Source: Phocoena phocoena (lineage: Eukaryota > Chordata > Mammalia > Artiodactyla > Phocoenidae). From it: a stretch of 64,000 nucleotides of DNA. The stretch's first letter is position 1; each line of letters starts with the position of its first letter. The position numbers and the translations under genes are program-made. Location: positions 4,515,001 to 4,579,000 of the forward strand of contig NC_089239.1 of assembly GCF_963924675.1 (NCBI RefSeq). The letters are read 5' to 3'. Positions 1 through 10,252 of this stretch are shown piece after piece. Under the pieces are notes generated by a model. That model did no database searches and was not told the DNA's origin. It saw nothing but the letters and a program-made list of their open reading frames with translations.

Positions 1-416
1 TCTCTCTGGGGAAGATTAACATTGGCAGGTGTAGAGTTGCCCTGGGGGGGTGTCGACATCCTGAATTTCCTTTGTTGGCTATCTTTGCAAATCACTTCCC
101 CCTGCTCAGTCTTGGAGTCCTCCTCTAGAAAATGAGAGGTTGGATCAGAAGATGACAAGGATGATGATAAGCCCATAACGGATCTCACATGGCCTTCATA
201 ATCACCCTCTGAAGCTGGGGGTCTGGTATCTGTCCCATTGTTCAGATGAAGCAACTGAATTAGAGAACTGAAGAATCACAGGACTCGGATATGGTGTAAA
301 CAGGCCTGTTGACTCCAAGTGCAAATTCTATTCCAACAGGACCTTTTTAAGGGTTTTCATTTCCAACAGGACCTTATCAAGGCTTTCATTTCCTCCTTGC
401 CAGAACAAAGCAAGAG
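1..416. other. Low-copy sequence with a 30-bp tandem duplication
   Basis: No gene or mobile element is recognised. Positions 331-360 and 361-390 are two adjacent copies of a 30-base unit that begins TTCCAACAGGACCTT; they differ at only a few bases. A short open frame runs through the duplication but has no recognisable product. Confidence 0.55.
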
Positions 417-776
417 TAATATATGGGTAGATAAAAAGAATGAAATAAGGCCATTTCCAGCAACATGGATGGACCTAGAGATTACCATACTAAGTGAAGT
501 AAGTCAGAAAGAGGAAGACAAATACCATATGATATCACTTATATGTGGAATCTAAAATATGACACAAATGAACCTATCTGTGAAACAGAAACAGATTCAC
601 AGACATAGAGAACAGACTTGTGGTTGCCAAGGGGGAGGGGGGTGGGGGGATGGATTGGGAGTTTGGGATTAGCAGATGAAAACTATTATATATAGGATGG
701 ATAAACAACAAAGTCCTACTGTATAGCATAGGGAAATATACTCAATACCCTGTGATAAACCATAGTGGAAAAAGAA

Positions 777-782
<6 letters not shown>

Positions 783-814
<32 letters not shown>
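783..814. repeat. (TG)n microsatellite in the L1 3' UTR
   Basis: About sixteen uninterrupted TG dinucleotides. The same L1 3' UTR segment is AT or TG rich in related copies, so the repeat probably expanded from an element-borne seed. Confidence 0.95.
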
Positions 815-818
<4 letters not shown>

Positions 819-880
819 ACTGAATCACTTTGCTGTACAGCAGAAATGAACACAACATTGTAAATACTACAATAAAATAC

Positions 881-1084
881 TTTTTTTTTTTTTCGGTACG
901 TGGGCCTCTCACTGTTGTGGCCTCTCCCGTTGCGGAGCACAGGCTCCGGATGCGCAGGCTCAGCGGCCATGGCTCACGGGCCCAGCCGCTCCGCGGCACG
1001 TGGGATCCTCCCGGACCGGGGCACGAACCCGCGTCCCCTGCGTCGGCAGGCGGACTCTCAACCACTGCGCCACCAGGGAAGCCC
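881..1084 (-). mobile_element. CHR-type tRNA-derived SINE, short form
   Basis: On the minus strand the element runs from the tRNA-like head at 1084 (GGGCTTCCCTGGTGGCGCAG, with A box and B box GGTTCGTGCCC) to an oligo-A tail, seen as T's at 881-893. Flanking copies of AATAAAATAC at 871-880 and 1085-1094 are a perfect target-site duplication. It sits in the A-rich tail of the L1 at 436-1109, so it is younger than that L1. Confidence 0.95.
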
Positions 1085-1128
1085 AATAAAATACATTTTT
1101 AAAAAAGAATAATATATGGGTAGATAAA

Positions 1129-1448
1129 GCCTGACTAATTTCCATAATCAAATTTTAGAAATCTACTCTACATTCTTGAGGGGAAAAATATGAATTCTTT
1201 AATGTTGGGTACAGGACTGTATGTCTATTAGGCCCAGCTCGTTAACTGAGTTTTACAGATCTTCTATGTCCCTGATGATATTCTTTCTGTCTTCTGGATC
1301 ATTCAAAGACAAAAAGGTGTTCCTTTTATCCAGAAAGATATTCCACTATGATGGTGGACTTCCTATTTCTCCCTGAAGACTGATCTTTTTAATCGCTTTG
1401 TGTATTTTGAGACTAATTTTTTAGGTACATATATTTTAAAAATAATAC
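1129..1448. other. Low-copy sequence, nothing recognised
   Basis: AT-rich sequence between the first L1 and a MaLR LTR. No ORF, repeat or structured element could be supported. Confidence 0.5.
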
Positions 1449-1815
1449 CTGTCTTAGTCTTCTTGGGCTGGTATAAAAAAATACCATAGACTGGGTGACT
1501 TATAAATAACACAAATCTATTTCTCACCGTTCTGGAGGCTGGAAGTCCAAGATCAAGGTGCCAGCAGATTTGATGTCTGGTGAGGGCCTGTTTCCTGGTT
1601 GACAGGTGTCTGTCTTCTTGCAGTGTCCTCACATAGTAGAAGAGGTGAGGGAGGAGCTCTCTGGGGTCTCTTTTATAATCGCATTCATGAGGGCTCCATC
1701 CTCATGACCTAATCACCTCCCAAAGGCCCCACCTCCAAATACCATCACACTGGAAATTAGGTTTCAACATAGGAATTTTGGGGGTGGGGGGGAATTCAAG
1801 CCTTCACTCTATAGC
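1449..1815 (-). mobile_element. MaLR-type solo LTR (MLT1-like)
   Basis: Read on the minus strand, this matches the well-known MaLR LTR layout. It has TGTGATGGTATTTGGAGGTG near the start, then GGGCCTTTGGGAGGTGATTAGG, a middle part with AGAGAGCTC, and the end block CAGCCTCCAGAACGGTGAGA followed by CCACCCAGTCTATGG-like sequence. The LTR stands alone without internal sequence. The exact subfamily cannot be given by eye. Confidence 0.8.
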
Positions 1816-3060
1816 AACATCTTAGCAAAGGGAACCTTCTACCATTACGTGGTGGTCCTCTCCCTCACCAACAATGTTAGCTATATTTCCATAGATAATA
1901 TTGATTATATAGATATACAAATGAATGAATATATATATGGATGAATATAGATGAATCAATCAATATATATATCTACACAATCAGTAGACATAACCAGCTT
2001 TCTGGTCTGACAGCAGTGGGTTCTCAAGTTCACCAGACGAAGGACAGCCTCTGATTGTATGTCCCAGCGTGTCATCAGAGATGGCTGGATGTCCTACAGG
2101 CTCGGGCTGTCCTACTGCATGGTCAGGCCACTCAAGACGGCTGCTCTCTTGCTCTCTGTACATCCTCTGCTCTACCAGGGCCTGCTTCACTTACACCCCA
2201 CTCACCTGACTGCCCTTCCTACATACTTACTCCAGGTTGCAGCTAAGGATCAGTCTAGCTTTAGCTCAAAACTCTCCACTATGCTTATCAAAGGGGCGGG
2301 AGTGACCTTCTGCTAGTTTCCCTGGTAACCAACCTGACATCAATTCCTCCTTTAATGGGGTACAAAGGTAGTCACCATGTCCTGCCTGCGGTCTGCTGCT
2401 CACCGTGGGGTATGGGGTGTTGCTCCAGGACCTTGCTTCAGACTGGTAATCTGCCCCATCCATTAAACCCTTGGTGTCTCTGTGGCTGTCTCTGGGCTCT
2501 TCGGTCTTGCAACTGGGCAAGTACAGGGCTTGCAGGCCTGCAGGGTACAGCCCAACACCCTGAGAGCCGTCAGGGTCCTCTTATAAGATCTGCTGGGTGG
2601 AGTTCTGATTCTTCCCTGGAGTAGCCAGTCCAGCCGGGCTAAGGCGATTGCGTGGTTAGGTGATGAGAGGTCTAAGTACAGAAAAGATGTTCAGACCCTC
2701 AGGGTCCGGCTTCCTAGGCAAAATAATCCTGACAAATCCATCAAAAACATATAGTTAAGGCAGCTGTGGCCTTATGTATACTAAATATAACACAGGCCCC
2801 TGAATTCAAATAACCGTATTACAGTCAGGTAGCACCGGGCAGCTTTATATCCACCTGAACTATTGAGAACTCAAAGGGCTGTCTAGTGACAAAAGAAAGT
2901 TTCATTTCACACTGAGATCTAAGCCTCAGGATGGGAACCCTTTTGACAAATGATTAAGCACATACTTAAGTACATTTGTTATACATATTACACATGTACT
3001 TTTCTTTTATATCATGTATTACAATTTATAATTATATTTTTATTTTGTATCTATTCACTA
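1816..3060. other. Low-copy sequence with an AT-rich patch
   Basis: Positions about 1890-1980 are an imperfect AT-rich run with GATGAATATA-like units. The remainder (2000-3060) is mixed-composition sequence with only short chance ORFs. No gene or element could be supported. Confidence 0.45.
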
Positions 3061-3069
3061 TCTGTTTCA

Positions 3070-3190
3070 TTTTAACTGTAAGCTCCACCATGTAGGGGCC
3101 ATGTCTGCGTGCTCACAAATACATTCCCAGTAGCGAACAGAATGCCTGGGATGTAATAGGTGCTCAATGAACGTATATAGAATTGAATGG
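3070..3190 (+). mobile_element. L2 3'-end fragment
   Basis: It contains the diverged L2 terminal pattern: CTGTAAGCTCCACCATGTAG, then an 'aatgcctggga...taataggtgctcaatgaa' block that corresponds to the L2 end ('gcctggcacatagtaggtgctcaataaa'). It is short, old and strongly mutated. Confidence 0.6.
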
Positions 3191-3424
3191 GCTGGAATTG
3201 AACAGCAGTTCAATAATCTGCTAACCTGTCTTCTGAACCTAATCTTTTAATCTCAGGCCCAATGTACACCCTGTGTCTTCTCTTCTACTTTATTGCAGGA
3301 GCAGAACTAATGCCAAAACATAGAGCCTTTAGGGCAGTAGATATTGGTTCACAGCAAGAAAGAACATTTTAATATAGCCCTCCAGCCATGCGTTAGACTT
3401 CCTCATAAGGAATGTTCGCTTGGG

Positions 3425-3680
3425 CGGGGGGTGGGGGTAAATTGGGAGATTGGGACTGACATATACACACTACAATATATGAAATAAATAGCTAATAAGG
3501 AGCTACTGTATAGCACAGGGAACTCAATACTCTGTAATGGCCTATATGGAAAAGAATCTTAAAAAGAGTGTATGTTTGTTCATATGTATGTTTGTACATA
3601 CATAAAAGATTCACTTTGCTGTGCACCTAAAACACAACATTGTAAAGCAACTAGACCCCAATAAAAATTTTTTAAAAAAA
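3425..3680 (+). mobile_element. 5'-truncated L1, 3' UTR only
   Basis: The sequence follows the same L1 3' UTR as 436-1109. It has the G-rich run, 'gagctactgtatagcacagggaactcaatac', and the terminal 'attcactttgctgtgcacctaaaacacaacattgtaaagcaacta' ending in an A-rich tail at about 3660-3685. No convincing target-site duplication was found. Confidence 0.85.
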
Positions 3681-3689
3681 GAAAAGGAA

Positions 3690-4030
3690 GTGCTCTCTGA
3701 CAGCAGAACTAAGTCAGCTAGGAAGAGAAAATTCTATACGTAGAATTTTCTGAAGCTGCAGCTCTCTCCCCTGGGTTCAAGCAGAGGCTGAGTGTCCACT
3801 GGTCAGAGATGCTGTAGGAGAGATTCTGGCTTTGGGTGGGCAGTTGCACTGGGCTTCCTCTTGGATGGCTTCCAGTTCTAACAATCTGTGAGCTGTCCAC
3901 AGTCCTGCCTCATCTGATCGTACTCCTGAAGACTCTGTAGAGTTTTAGCAGGCAAATTACAGAAAGAAAAAGAAAAGAAAGAGAAGCTAACTCTAGATTG
4001 TCTGGATCGAGATAAGATAGGTCGCCTTTG
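3690..4030. other. Low-copy sequence, nothing recognised
   Basis: Mixed sequence with an A- and GA-rich patch near 3958-3990. No feature could be supported. Confidence 0.45.
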
Positions 4031-4525
4031 CTGTATGAGTCCTCTGTTGCCGCTACAACAAACTGTGACAAGTGTAGTGTCCTGAAACAACACAGATGTA
4101 TTGTTATATGGTTCTTCAGAGCAGGGTCTCACTGGGCTCGGATCAAGGTATCCCAGGGCTGCATTCTTTTCTGAAGGTTCCAGGAAGGAATCCACTTCCC
4201 TGCCTTTCTGGCTTTTGGAGGCAACACGCAGTACTTAGCTTCTGGTCCCCTCCTCCGTCTACAAAGTTGGCAATGTCACAATTCTCTGACCTTCTGCTGT
4301 GGTCACACCTCCCTCTCTGATGATGACCAGGAAAGGTTCTCTGCATTTCAGGACTTGTGTAATTACACAGGGCCACCAGGATGATCCTGATCGCTTCCCC
4401 GATCCCCGGATCTTTGACCCTATTCACATCTGCAGAGTCCCTTTTGCCACGTAAGGTAACATAGTCACAGGTTCTGGGGATGAGGATTCGGACATTTGAG
4501 AGGTCATGATTCTACCCATCACATT
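4031..4525 (-). mobile_element. Diverged MaLR-like LTR
   Basis: The order of blocks on the minus strand resembles a MaLR LTR read backwards from its end. On the plus strand these are 'ctctgttgccgctacaacaaactg...', 'cctgcctttctggcttttgga', 'gtaattacacagggccaccaggatgatcc' and 'cacattgacca'. The similarity is weaker than for 1449-1815 or 37161-37623, so the family call is tentative. Confidence 0.5.
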
Positions 4526-4620
4526 GACCAAGCCCAACCTTGTGATAATTTGGAATTTCTTGGGCATCAACAAGGGGCACTAAATCTTCACTTTATAAAA
4601 TGAAATGCAGTTGACCTTTT

Positions 4621-4911
4621 TATTATTATTAATTAATTAATTTAGTTTTGCCGTGTTGGGTCTTCGTTTCTGTGCGTGGGCTTTCTCTAGTTGTGGCAAG
4701 CGGGGGCCACTCTTCATCGCGGTGCACGGGCCTCTCACTATCGCGGCCTGTCTTGTTGCGGAGCACAGGCTCCAGACGCGCAGGCTCAGTAGTTGTGGCT
4801 CACGGGCCCAGTTGCTCCGCGGCATGTGGGATCTTCCCGCACTGGGGCTCGAACCCGTGTCCCCTGCATCAGCAGGCAGACTCTCAACCACTGCGCCACC
4901 AGGGAAGCCCA
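4621..4911 (-). mobile_element. CHR-type SINE, mosaic of long and short forms
   Basis: The head lies at about 4911 and the A-rich tail (TTTTTATTATTATTAATTAA on plus) at about 4617-4645. The 3' part carries the long-form block ('gttgggtcttcgtttctgtgcgtgggctttctctag'), and the middle carries short-form wording ('gtgcacgggcctctcactatcgcggcc'). The flanks ATGCAGTTGACCTTTT (4605-4620) and ACGCATTTGACTTTTA (from 4912) are an imperfect target-site duplication. Confidence 0.9.
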
Positions 4912-4926
4912 ACGCATTTGACTTTT

Positions 4927-6550
4927 ACAGAAAGATCTAATTTTTAAATCCTTGTGTATCTTTCAAAATCCAGTTCTCCATTCATCAGAACGGCAAAGGG
5001 TTTTTAAAAATATTATTACCTGTAGAGATGATTTGCATTCATGGTGTACAATGACATCATCCAAGGCAGGCCTTGGTTGAAACCAGCCCCTGCCTGGAAG
5101 GTTCAGACTTACCTTCTGTCAGTGCCAAGGGATGAGCTGGCCCGGAGTGGCTGCTGAGTCAAGGTAATTAATTAATTAGGTAATTAATGAAATTGGGCTT
5201 CAGATGGAGAGCATCCAGTTAATTAAACTCCACAGCGTGTGGCATGCTACCATAACTTGTCTTGTAGGGCTCCCCTCTTTGTTTCATTAATTTTGTGTCC
5301 TCATCCCTATTCCCATCCCCTCTCCCCATACGCACCTGGTCTGCTGTGTTTGATACACATGCTTGGATGTGGATGTGTGTTTTCTCAGCAGCACACCCCC
5401 AAGAGAGGGCTTTCCTACTTGCCGCCATATGCGTTTCTGGTGTCCTGAGAGACTGACTGCCAGGTGGTGTCTCAGGATGGTTGTCCCAGTTCCGCTCCTA
5501 CTCTGAGGAGTGTAAGCTGGTGTTTTCCTTTCATTTGCATTTCTTTGCTTACCAGGGAAATTGAACAGCTCATGTACTTGTTAGTCAACAGAATTGAATT
5601 TTCAGGAGAAAATTCAATACTCAGGTCTGTTATCTGCCTCTTCTTGTACCTGAAGGAAATGCAGCTTCCAGGGACCTTGCTTTAAAATCTTTTGGCTCAT
5701 GTGGGAGTATCTTCTGAATCACAGTCCGGGTAAGTGTCTCTTCTCCCTTCACACTCCTCAAGTTCAGGGTTAGTTTTCTTCTTTCGCAAATTATCCCCTA
5801 TTTTGAATTTCTCGGGACAGTGTGGCCCACGGTAGAGTTTTGAATGGACACATTCCATTTGTTAGATTTTGTGATGCTGCCTTTTTTTTTTTTCTCACCA
5901 AGGAACACCTCCAATGCACCCAGGCACATATAACAGCATATGCTGCATGGACAGCAGGGCTGGTGTGTCCTTCCTGCCCACCCGCTCTAGCCTTAACCAC
6001 AAGGTGTTCCCTCTACCTGCTTCCCTTTTTGCCTCTCCCACCGGGTTAATGGATCACAGCCCTGGAAGCATTCTAAAGGCAACTGGAGAGGGCTTTCAAG
6101 CTTCAGTTACTCAGTCCTCACCACCAAAGACAAGGTCTCAATCGTCTGCAGTGGGGTCGGGCACGGGTACTACTTAAATGGGTTGACTACCAAGGGGAGG
6201 GGAAGATGAACACACAGGCACTCGCACATCCCCACATCTCACTGCGGACCATTGGATCAGCCTCCAGCGAAGGGAGTCAGCAGAAATCTGCATATCTGTG
6301 ATTCTGATGCAATCCATTTGGAGGTCTTGGGGTGGGATGATCTTTAAGCCGCCTTTTCTCTGATAGCGCTTTTGTTCTCAAGCAGCTGATGGATTTGCAG
6401 CAGTGATCATATCCCACAAACAGCACATCAGTGTACAAGGCTGGAAAAGCTTTTTTTTTCTGATTTATTAAATAATTTACATGAGAAGTCTTACCAAGAC
6501 ATTTAATGAAAAGACAGCTATAATATGTCTTCTTGAAAACAAATTTAAAA
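4927..6550. other. Low-copy sequence, no feature recognised
   Basis: 1.6 kb without a recognisable gene or mobile element. A TTAATTAATTAATTAGG-type AT-rich patch lies near 5165-5185 and short oligo-T runs near 5881 and 6450. ORFs here are short and overlap one another on both strands without signs of coding constraint. Confidence 0.45.
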
Positions 6551-6560
6551 CATAAATTAA

Positions 6561-6782
6561 GGGCTTCCCTGGTGGCGCAGTGGTTGAGAGTCTGCCTGCC
6601 GATGCAGGGGACACGGGTTCGTGCCCCGGTCCGGGAGGATCCCACATGCCGCGGAGCGGCTGGGCCCGTGAGCCATGGCCTCTGAGCCTGCGCGTCCGGA
6701 GCCTGTGCTCTGCAGCGGGAGAGGCCACGACAGTGAGAGGCCCACGTACTGCAAAAAAATAAACAAAAACAAAAACAAAACC
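6561..6782 (+). mobile_element. CHR-type SINE, short form
   Basis: Full-length short-form element. The head GGGCTTCCCTGGTGGCGCAG is at 6561, the B box at about 6615, and the tail is AAAAAAATAAACAAAAACAAAAAC up to about 6782. The target-site duplication CATAAATTAA is perfect (6551-6560 and 6783-6792). Confidence 0.96.
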
Positions 6783-6809
6783 CATAAATTAAAGCTAGTT
6801 CTTAATTTA

Positions 6810-6960
6810 GTATTTTTTTAATTGAAGTATAGTTGATTTACAATATTGTGTTAGTTTCATGTGTACAGCAAAGAGATTCAGTTATACATTTACATGTATA
6901 TATTTTTCCAATTTTTTTCCATCACAGGTTATTACAAGATATTGAATATAGTTCTTTGTG
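6810..6960 (-). mobile_element. L1 3'-end fragment
   Basis: On the plus strand it begins with T's and 'aattgaagtatagttgatttacaatattgtgttagtttc', the reverse complement of the L1 end. The duplication CTTAATTTA at 6801-6809 and 6961-6969 bounds it, so it is a very short (150-bp) 5'-truncated insertion. Confidence 0.85.
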
Positions 6961-6999
6961 CTTAATTTATATTTGAATATTTAAAATCAGAACTGACCC

Positions 7000-7153
7000 G
7001 TAGAGGAGAATGGATACATGTACACGTGTGGCTGAGTCCCTTTGCTAGGCACCTGATACTATCACGACATTGTTAATCGACTATCCTCCAACATAAAATA
7101 AAAAGTTAAAAAATAATGAATAAAATTATTAGCTTTATATGTTTTTTAAAAAA
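7000..7153 (+). mobile_element. L1 3'-end fragment, different subfamily
   Basis: It carries the alternative ending 'ggctgagtccctttgct...atcacgacattgttaatcgactat...aaaataaaaagtt'. AGAACTGACCC at 6989-6999 and 7154-7164 is a perfect target-site duplication. It faces away from the L1 at 6810-6960 and is an independent insertion. Confidence 0.85.
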
Positions 7154-7164
7154 AGAACTGACCC

Positions 7165-7840
7165 ATCGATTCATTACAGGTAGAAGAGAACTATATAGAT
7201 AGTTAAATACACGTGGAACTAATAGAGTTTCTTCTAAGAGCCAAGCGAGAATCTCTTGATGCCAGTAAAGCACCCCTCTCCCACCCCTACAAGGAGCCCA
7301 GGCCATCCTGGAGGGGGTCGCACTGACCCATGTCCCGTTGCCTCCAGTCTCCATTTCCCAGAGCTACTGATGGTCAGACTGAGGCTGGGATGTTTCTCAC
7401 TGGACCTGAACCCTGATAGAGTGGTACATTTTTCTTTATGTTCCGGGAGAGTGTGCAGTGTATCAAGGTTGCTTTCAGGCTTATATCGGTGAAACTCCAA
7501 CATGGAAGAATGTCTCAATCTCTTTACCTCTTGCTCTTTCTTCTTTCAAGAGCATCCAAGTTGGAAGACGTTTTTGGGGAGAATAGATAGGGGCCCACCC
7601 CTACCCCTCCATCTACCTCCCCCACGTGTGGGTGCCGGCAGTGCTTCACTGGACTGCATTGGAAGGTTGGAGAGTCTTGTCTGGCTGAGATGCCCTCAAC
7701 ACATCTGGCCACAAAATCAGAAACTCGGGGGGCCCAAGGGAATCGTTGTAGAAATGAGAGTTTACAAAGTACAGGGATTTAAATCTGAAATTGTTATGTT
7801 TGTCTGAATTGTTATGTTTGCGAGTATCTACATTGGATGG
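7165..7840. other. Low-copy sequence, nothing recognised
   Basis: Mixed-composition sequence between L1 and L2/MIR pieces. Only overlapping short ORFs are present. Confidence 0.45.
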
Positions 7841-7925
7841 TAACTCCTCGAACCGGACCTTGTTGGTCTTTTTGTCACTGTATCTCCAGGGTCTGATCTA
7901 GGGCCAGGCTCATGGTAACCATGGT
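7841..7925 (+). mobile_element. L2-like 3'-end fragment
   Basis: The string 'ggtaactcctcgaaccggaccttgttggtctttttgtcactgtatctccagggtctgatct' follows the L2 terminal order (activity period 'ccttgtctg...cactgtatccccag'). The fragment abuts a MIR. Confidence 0.45.
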
Positions 7926-8130
7926 GACCAATGTGTGTTCAGCGCTTCACCAGGTGCCGGGCACTGTGGTAAGCGCTTTATGTGTAGTCCTCCCGCCAAC
8001 TCAGGGAAGGGGGTGTTGTTATTCTTCCTCTTTTACAGCTGGCACAGAAAGGTTTAGTAACTTGCCCAAAGTCACACAGCCCATAAGTATAGCCAGGATT
8101 CAAATCAGGCATGGCTGGAAATACTACACA
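7926..8130 (-). mobile_element. MIR SINE
   Basis: It contains the reverse complement of the MIR core: 'cagcgcttcaccaggtgccgggcactgtggtaagcgcttta', 'cttttacagctggcacagaaaggtttagtaacttgcccaaagtcacacagcc'. Ancient mammalian tRNA-derived repeat. Confidence 0.88.
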
Positions 8131-8167
8131 ACAGGACCCCTCAGTGGTGGACACTGAATCCTTACTT

Positions 8168-8202
8168 GTTGAATGAATGAATGAGTGACTGAATGAATGA
8201 AC
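8168..8202. repeat. (TGAA)n short tandem repeat
   Basis: Imperfect TGAA units, roughly eight, with two variant units (GTGA, CTGA). Confidence 0.85.
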
Positions 8203-8354
8203 AATGACCATTTTGTGGGATAGCAGAGGTAGAGAAGGGAGGGAAGAAATAAGGAGGTTGAAAAGATATTCTGCACATCTGAATGTTGGGACTGAGCTCT
8301 AATTCTGTGTGACCAGGGACCTCTCGTATCTGTGCACTCAAGAGTCCTCCCGCT

Positions 8355-8560
8355 GGGCTTCCCTGGCGGCGCAGTGGTTGAGAGTCCGCCTGCCGATGCA
8401 GGGGACACGGGTTCGTGCCCCGGTCCGGGAAGATCCCACATGCCGCGGAGCGGCTGGGCCCGTGAGCCATGGCCGCTGAGCCTGCGCGTCCGGAGCCCGT
8501 GCTCCGCAACGGGAGAGGCCGCAACAGTGAGAGGCCCGCGTAACAAAAACAAAAAAAAAG
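8355..8560 (+). mobile_element. CHR-type SINE, short form
   Basis: Complete short-form element with head at 8355 and tail 'aacaaaaacaaaaaaaaa' ending at about 8560. Flanks GAGTCCTCCCGCTG (8342-8355) and GAGTCCTTCTGCTG (8561-8574) match at 12 of 14 positions and are the target-site duplication. Confidence 0.95.
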
Positions 8561-8793
8561 GAGTCCTTCTGCTGAGAACAGACCTGCCAACTACGTTTTG
8601 CCAGATTCAGTCTGTCTGATGGACCTAGAGAAGAGGCCCAGGTTCTCCAATGCTGTCAACAGAGTTTGACAATATATTAGTTTAATTTATAAATACACAA
8701 AATGCTTTTCTACTTGTTGAGGAAAGGAAGCTAGACGGCTGAGAATACCCTCTAGGGATTTGATGCTATCGTGTCCAGATCTTACAAAGGAAC

Positions 8794-9212
8794 TGTTATG
8801 GGTTGAATTGTGTCCTCCTAAAGACATGCTGAAAAAAAAACGGGTGCTTATGAATATGACCATATTTGGAAGTAGAGTATTTGCAGATGCAGTCAACTTA
8901 AGATGAGGGGGCCCTACTCTAATGGGATGGTGTCCTTGTAAGATGAAGATGGGAGAGACACACAGAGAGCGAAGATGCCATGGCACACGGAAGCAGAGGG
9001 TGGAATTTTGCTGCCACAGACAAGGCATGCCTGGGGTCCCTTGGGAAGCTGGGAGAGGCAAGGAAGTAGCCACCCCCCAGAGACTTTAGAGAGAATGAGT
9101 CCCTGCTGGCACCTTGGTTTCTGACTTCCAGGCTCTAGAACTAAGAGAATAAATTCTGTTGCTGTAAACCACCCAGTTTGTGATACCTCCTTACAGCAGT
9201 CCCAGGAAACAA
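8794..9212 (+). mobile_element. MaLR-type solo LTR
   Basis: It begins TGTTATGGGTTGAATTGTGTCC, continues with 'catatttggaagtagagtatttgcagatgcagtcaacttaagatgagg' and 'ggtgtccttgtaagatgaagatggg', and ends with 'tctagaactaagagaataaattctgttgctgtaaaccacccagtttgtg'. Short near-identical flanks (GGAAC at 8789, AGAAC at 9213) fit a 5-bp duplication. Confidence 0.82.
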
Positions 9213-9792
9213 AGAACAAGACTTAATATTATTTTTCATTTCTGTGTGACTAGGATGCAAATGTCAATTTCACCTCTCACTCCCTGTGTTACTCCCCCCA
9301 CCCACCAATTTGCTCCAAGGGATGTACACAAGGTCAGAAGTGCCATACCTGTCTACACCATCCTGAACTAGACAGTATTGGCCATTTAGTTTGAAATCCT
9401 TGGAGGGACTGCCCTGTGTCCAAATCTGACTCTATCCTGGCTCTCTGCGTGAGTTTACTTGTCAAAAACTCAAAATGGGAAGATAGGAATAGTGGAATTT
9501 GTGGCGTACTTCCTACGTGCAGGCTTTACAAGAATTTTCTCTAATCCTCACCACTGTCCAGGAAGTTACTTACGTGAACCCAAATATCAAAGAAACCAAT
9601 TGGGGGAAAGAGTCTGACCCGGGAGACCAGCCATGTTCTGACTGGCTCTGAGGCTGGCATGCATACCATGCTGTTGCTTTGGGGACATGGAGAAGGGGGA
9701 GAGTGGGCAGGGCTCAGACAGGGAAGTGTTTTGTTTCCACCACCGTGGTATGCTGGATCCAGCTCATTACTGGGTCGCCAGATCTGACTGTT
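9213..9792. other. Low-copy sequence, nothing recognised
   Basis: No gene or mobile element could be supported between the MaLR LTR and the inverted L1. Confidence 0.45.
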
Positions 9793-9802
9793 AAATTTTC
9801 AG

Positions 9803-10252
9803 TAATACTCCATTGTATATATGTACCACATCTTCTTTATCCATTCATTCGTTGATGGACACTTAGATGGTTTCCATGTCTTGGCTATTGTAAATAGTGC
9901 TGCTATGAACCTTGGGGTGCGTGTATCTTTTTGAAATAGAGTTTCTGTCTTTTCCAGATATGTGCTCAAGAGTGGGTTTGCTGGATCATATGGTAGTTCT
10001 ATTTTTAATTTTTTAAGGAACTTTCATAATGCTCTCCATAGTGGCTGCACAAATTTACATTCCCACGAACAGTGCAGGAGGTTCCCTTTTCTCCACACGC
10101 TCTGCAGCATTTGTTATTTGTAGGCTTTTTAATGACGGCCATTCTGAGCAGTGTGAGGTGATACCTCATTATAGTTTTGATTTGCATTTCTGTAATAATT
10201 AGCGATGTTGAGCATCTTTTCATGTGCCTGTTGGCCACCTGGATGTCTTTAT
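9803..10252 (-). mobile_element. L1, inverted 5' segment of a twin-primed insertion
   Basis: The plus strand reads L1 ORF2 backwards, from 'taatactccattgtatatatgtaccacatc' to 'ctggatgtctttatt'. It joins head to tail with the plus-oriented L1 3' UTR at 10253. The two parts are consecutive regions of one L1, with a short missing stretch between them, in opposite orientation. That is the signature of twin priming. The flanks AAATTTTCAG (9793-9802) and AAATTTTTAG (10827-10836) bound the two parts together. Confidence 0.88.

Larger units (their letters stand above)
436..1109 (+). mobile_element. 5'-truncated L1 (end of ORF2 plus 3' UTR), split by a SINE
   Basis: The sequence is the cetartiodactyl L1 tail. 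It starts in the last codons of ORF2 (about 440-550) and runs through the 3' UTR to the A-rich end, including the usual final stretch near CACTTTGCTGTACAGCAGAAA. It is bounded by a perfect 19-base target-site duplication, TAATATATGGGTAGATAAA, at 417-435 and 1110-1128. That defines a single retrotransposition event which was 5'-truncated on arrival. A TG microsatellite at 783-814 lies in its 3' UTR, and a SINE (881-1084) entered the tail later. Confidence 0.93.

Noticed and set aside
6561..6640. tRNA-like A box and B box suggesting a tRNA gene
   Set aside because: They belong to the heads of CHR SINEs, which occur at twelve places, have A-rich tails and mostly clear target duplications; no cloverleaf with acceptor pairing is present.
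8124..8552. 142-codon minus-strand ORF and similar 90-150 codon ORFs (830-1102, 20116-20568, 32613-32924, 6477-6785, 10377-10790)
   Set aside because: All share the same peptide wording (for example GPLTV..SP..EH) because they translate the same CHR SINE body; they run into unrelated flanks and are not genes.
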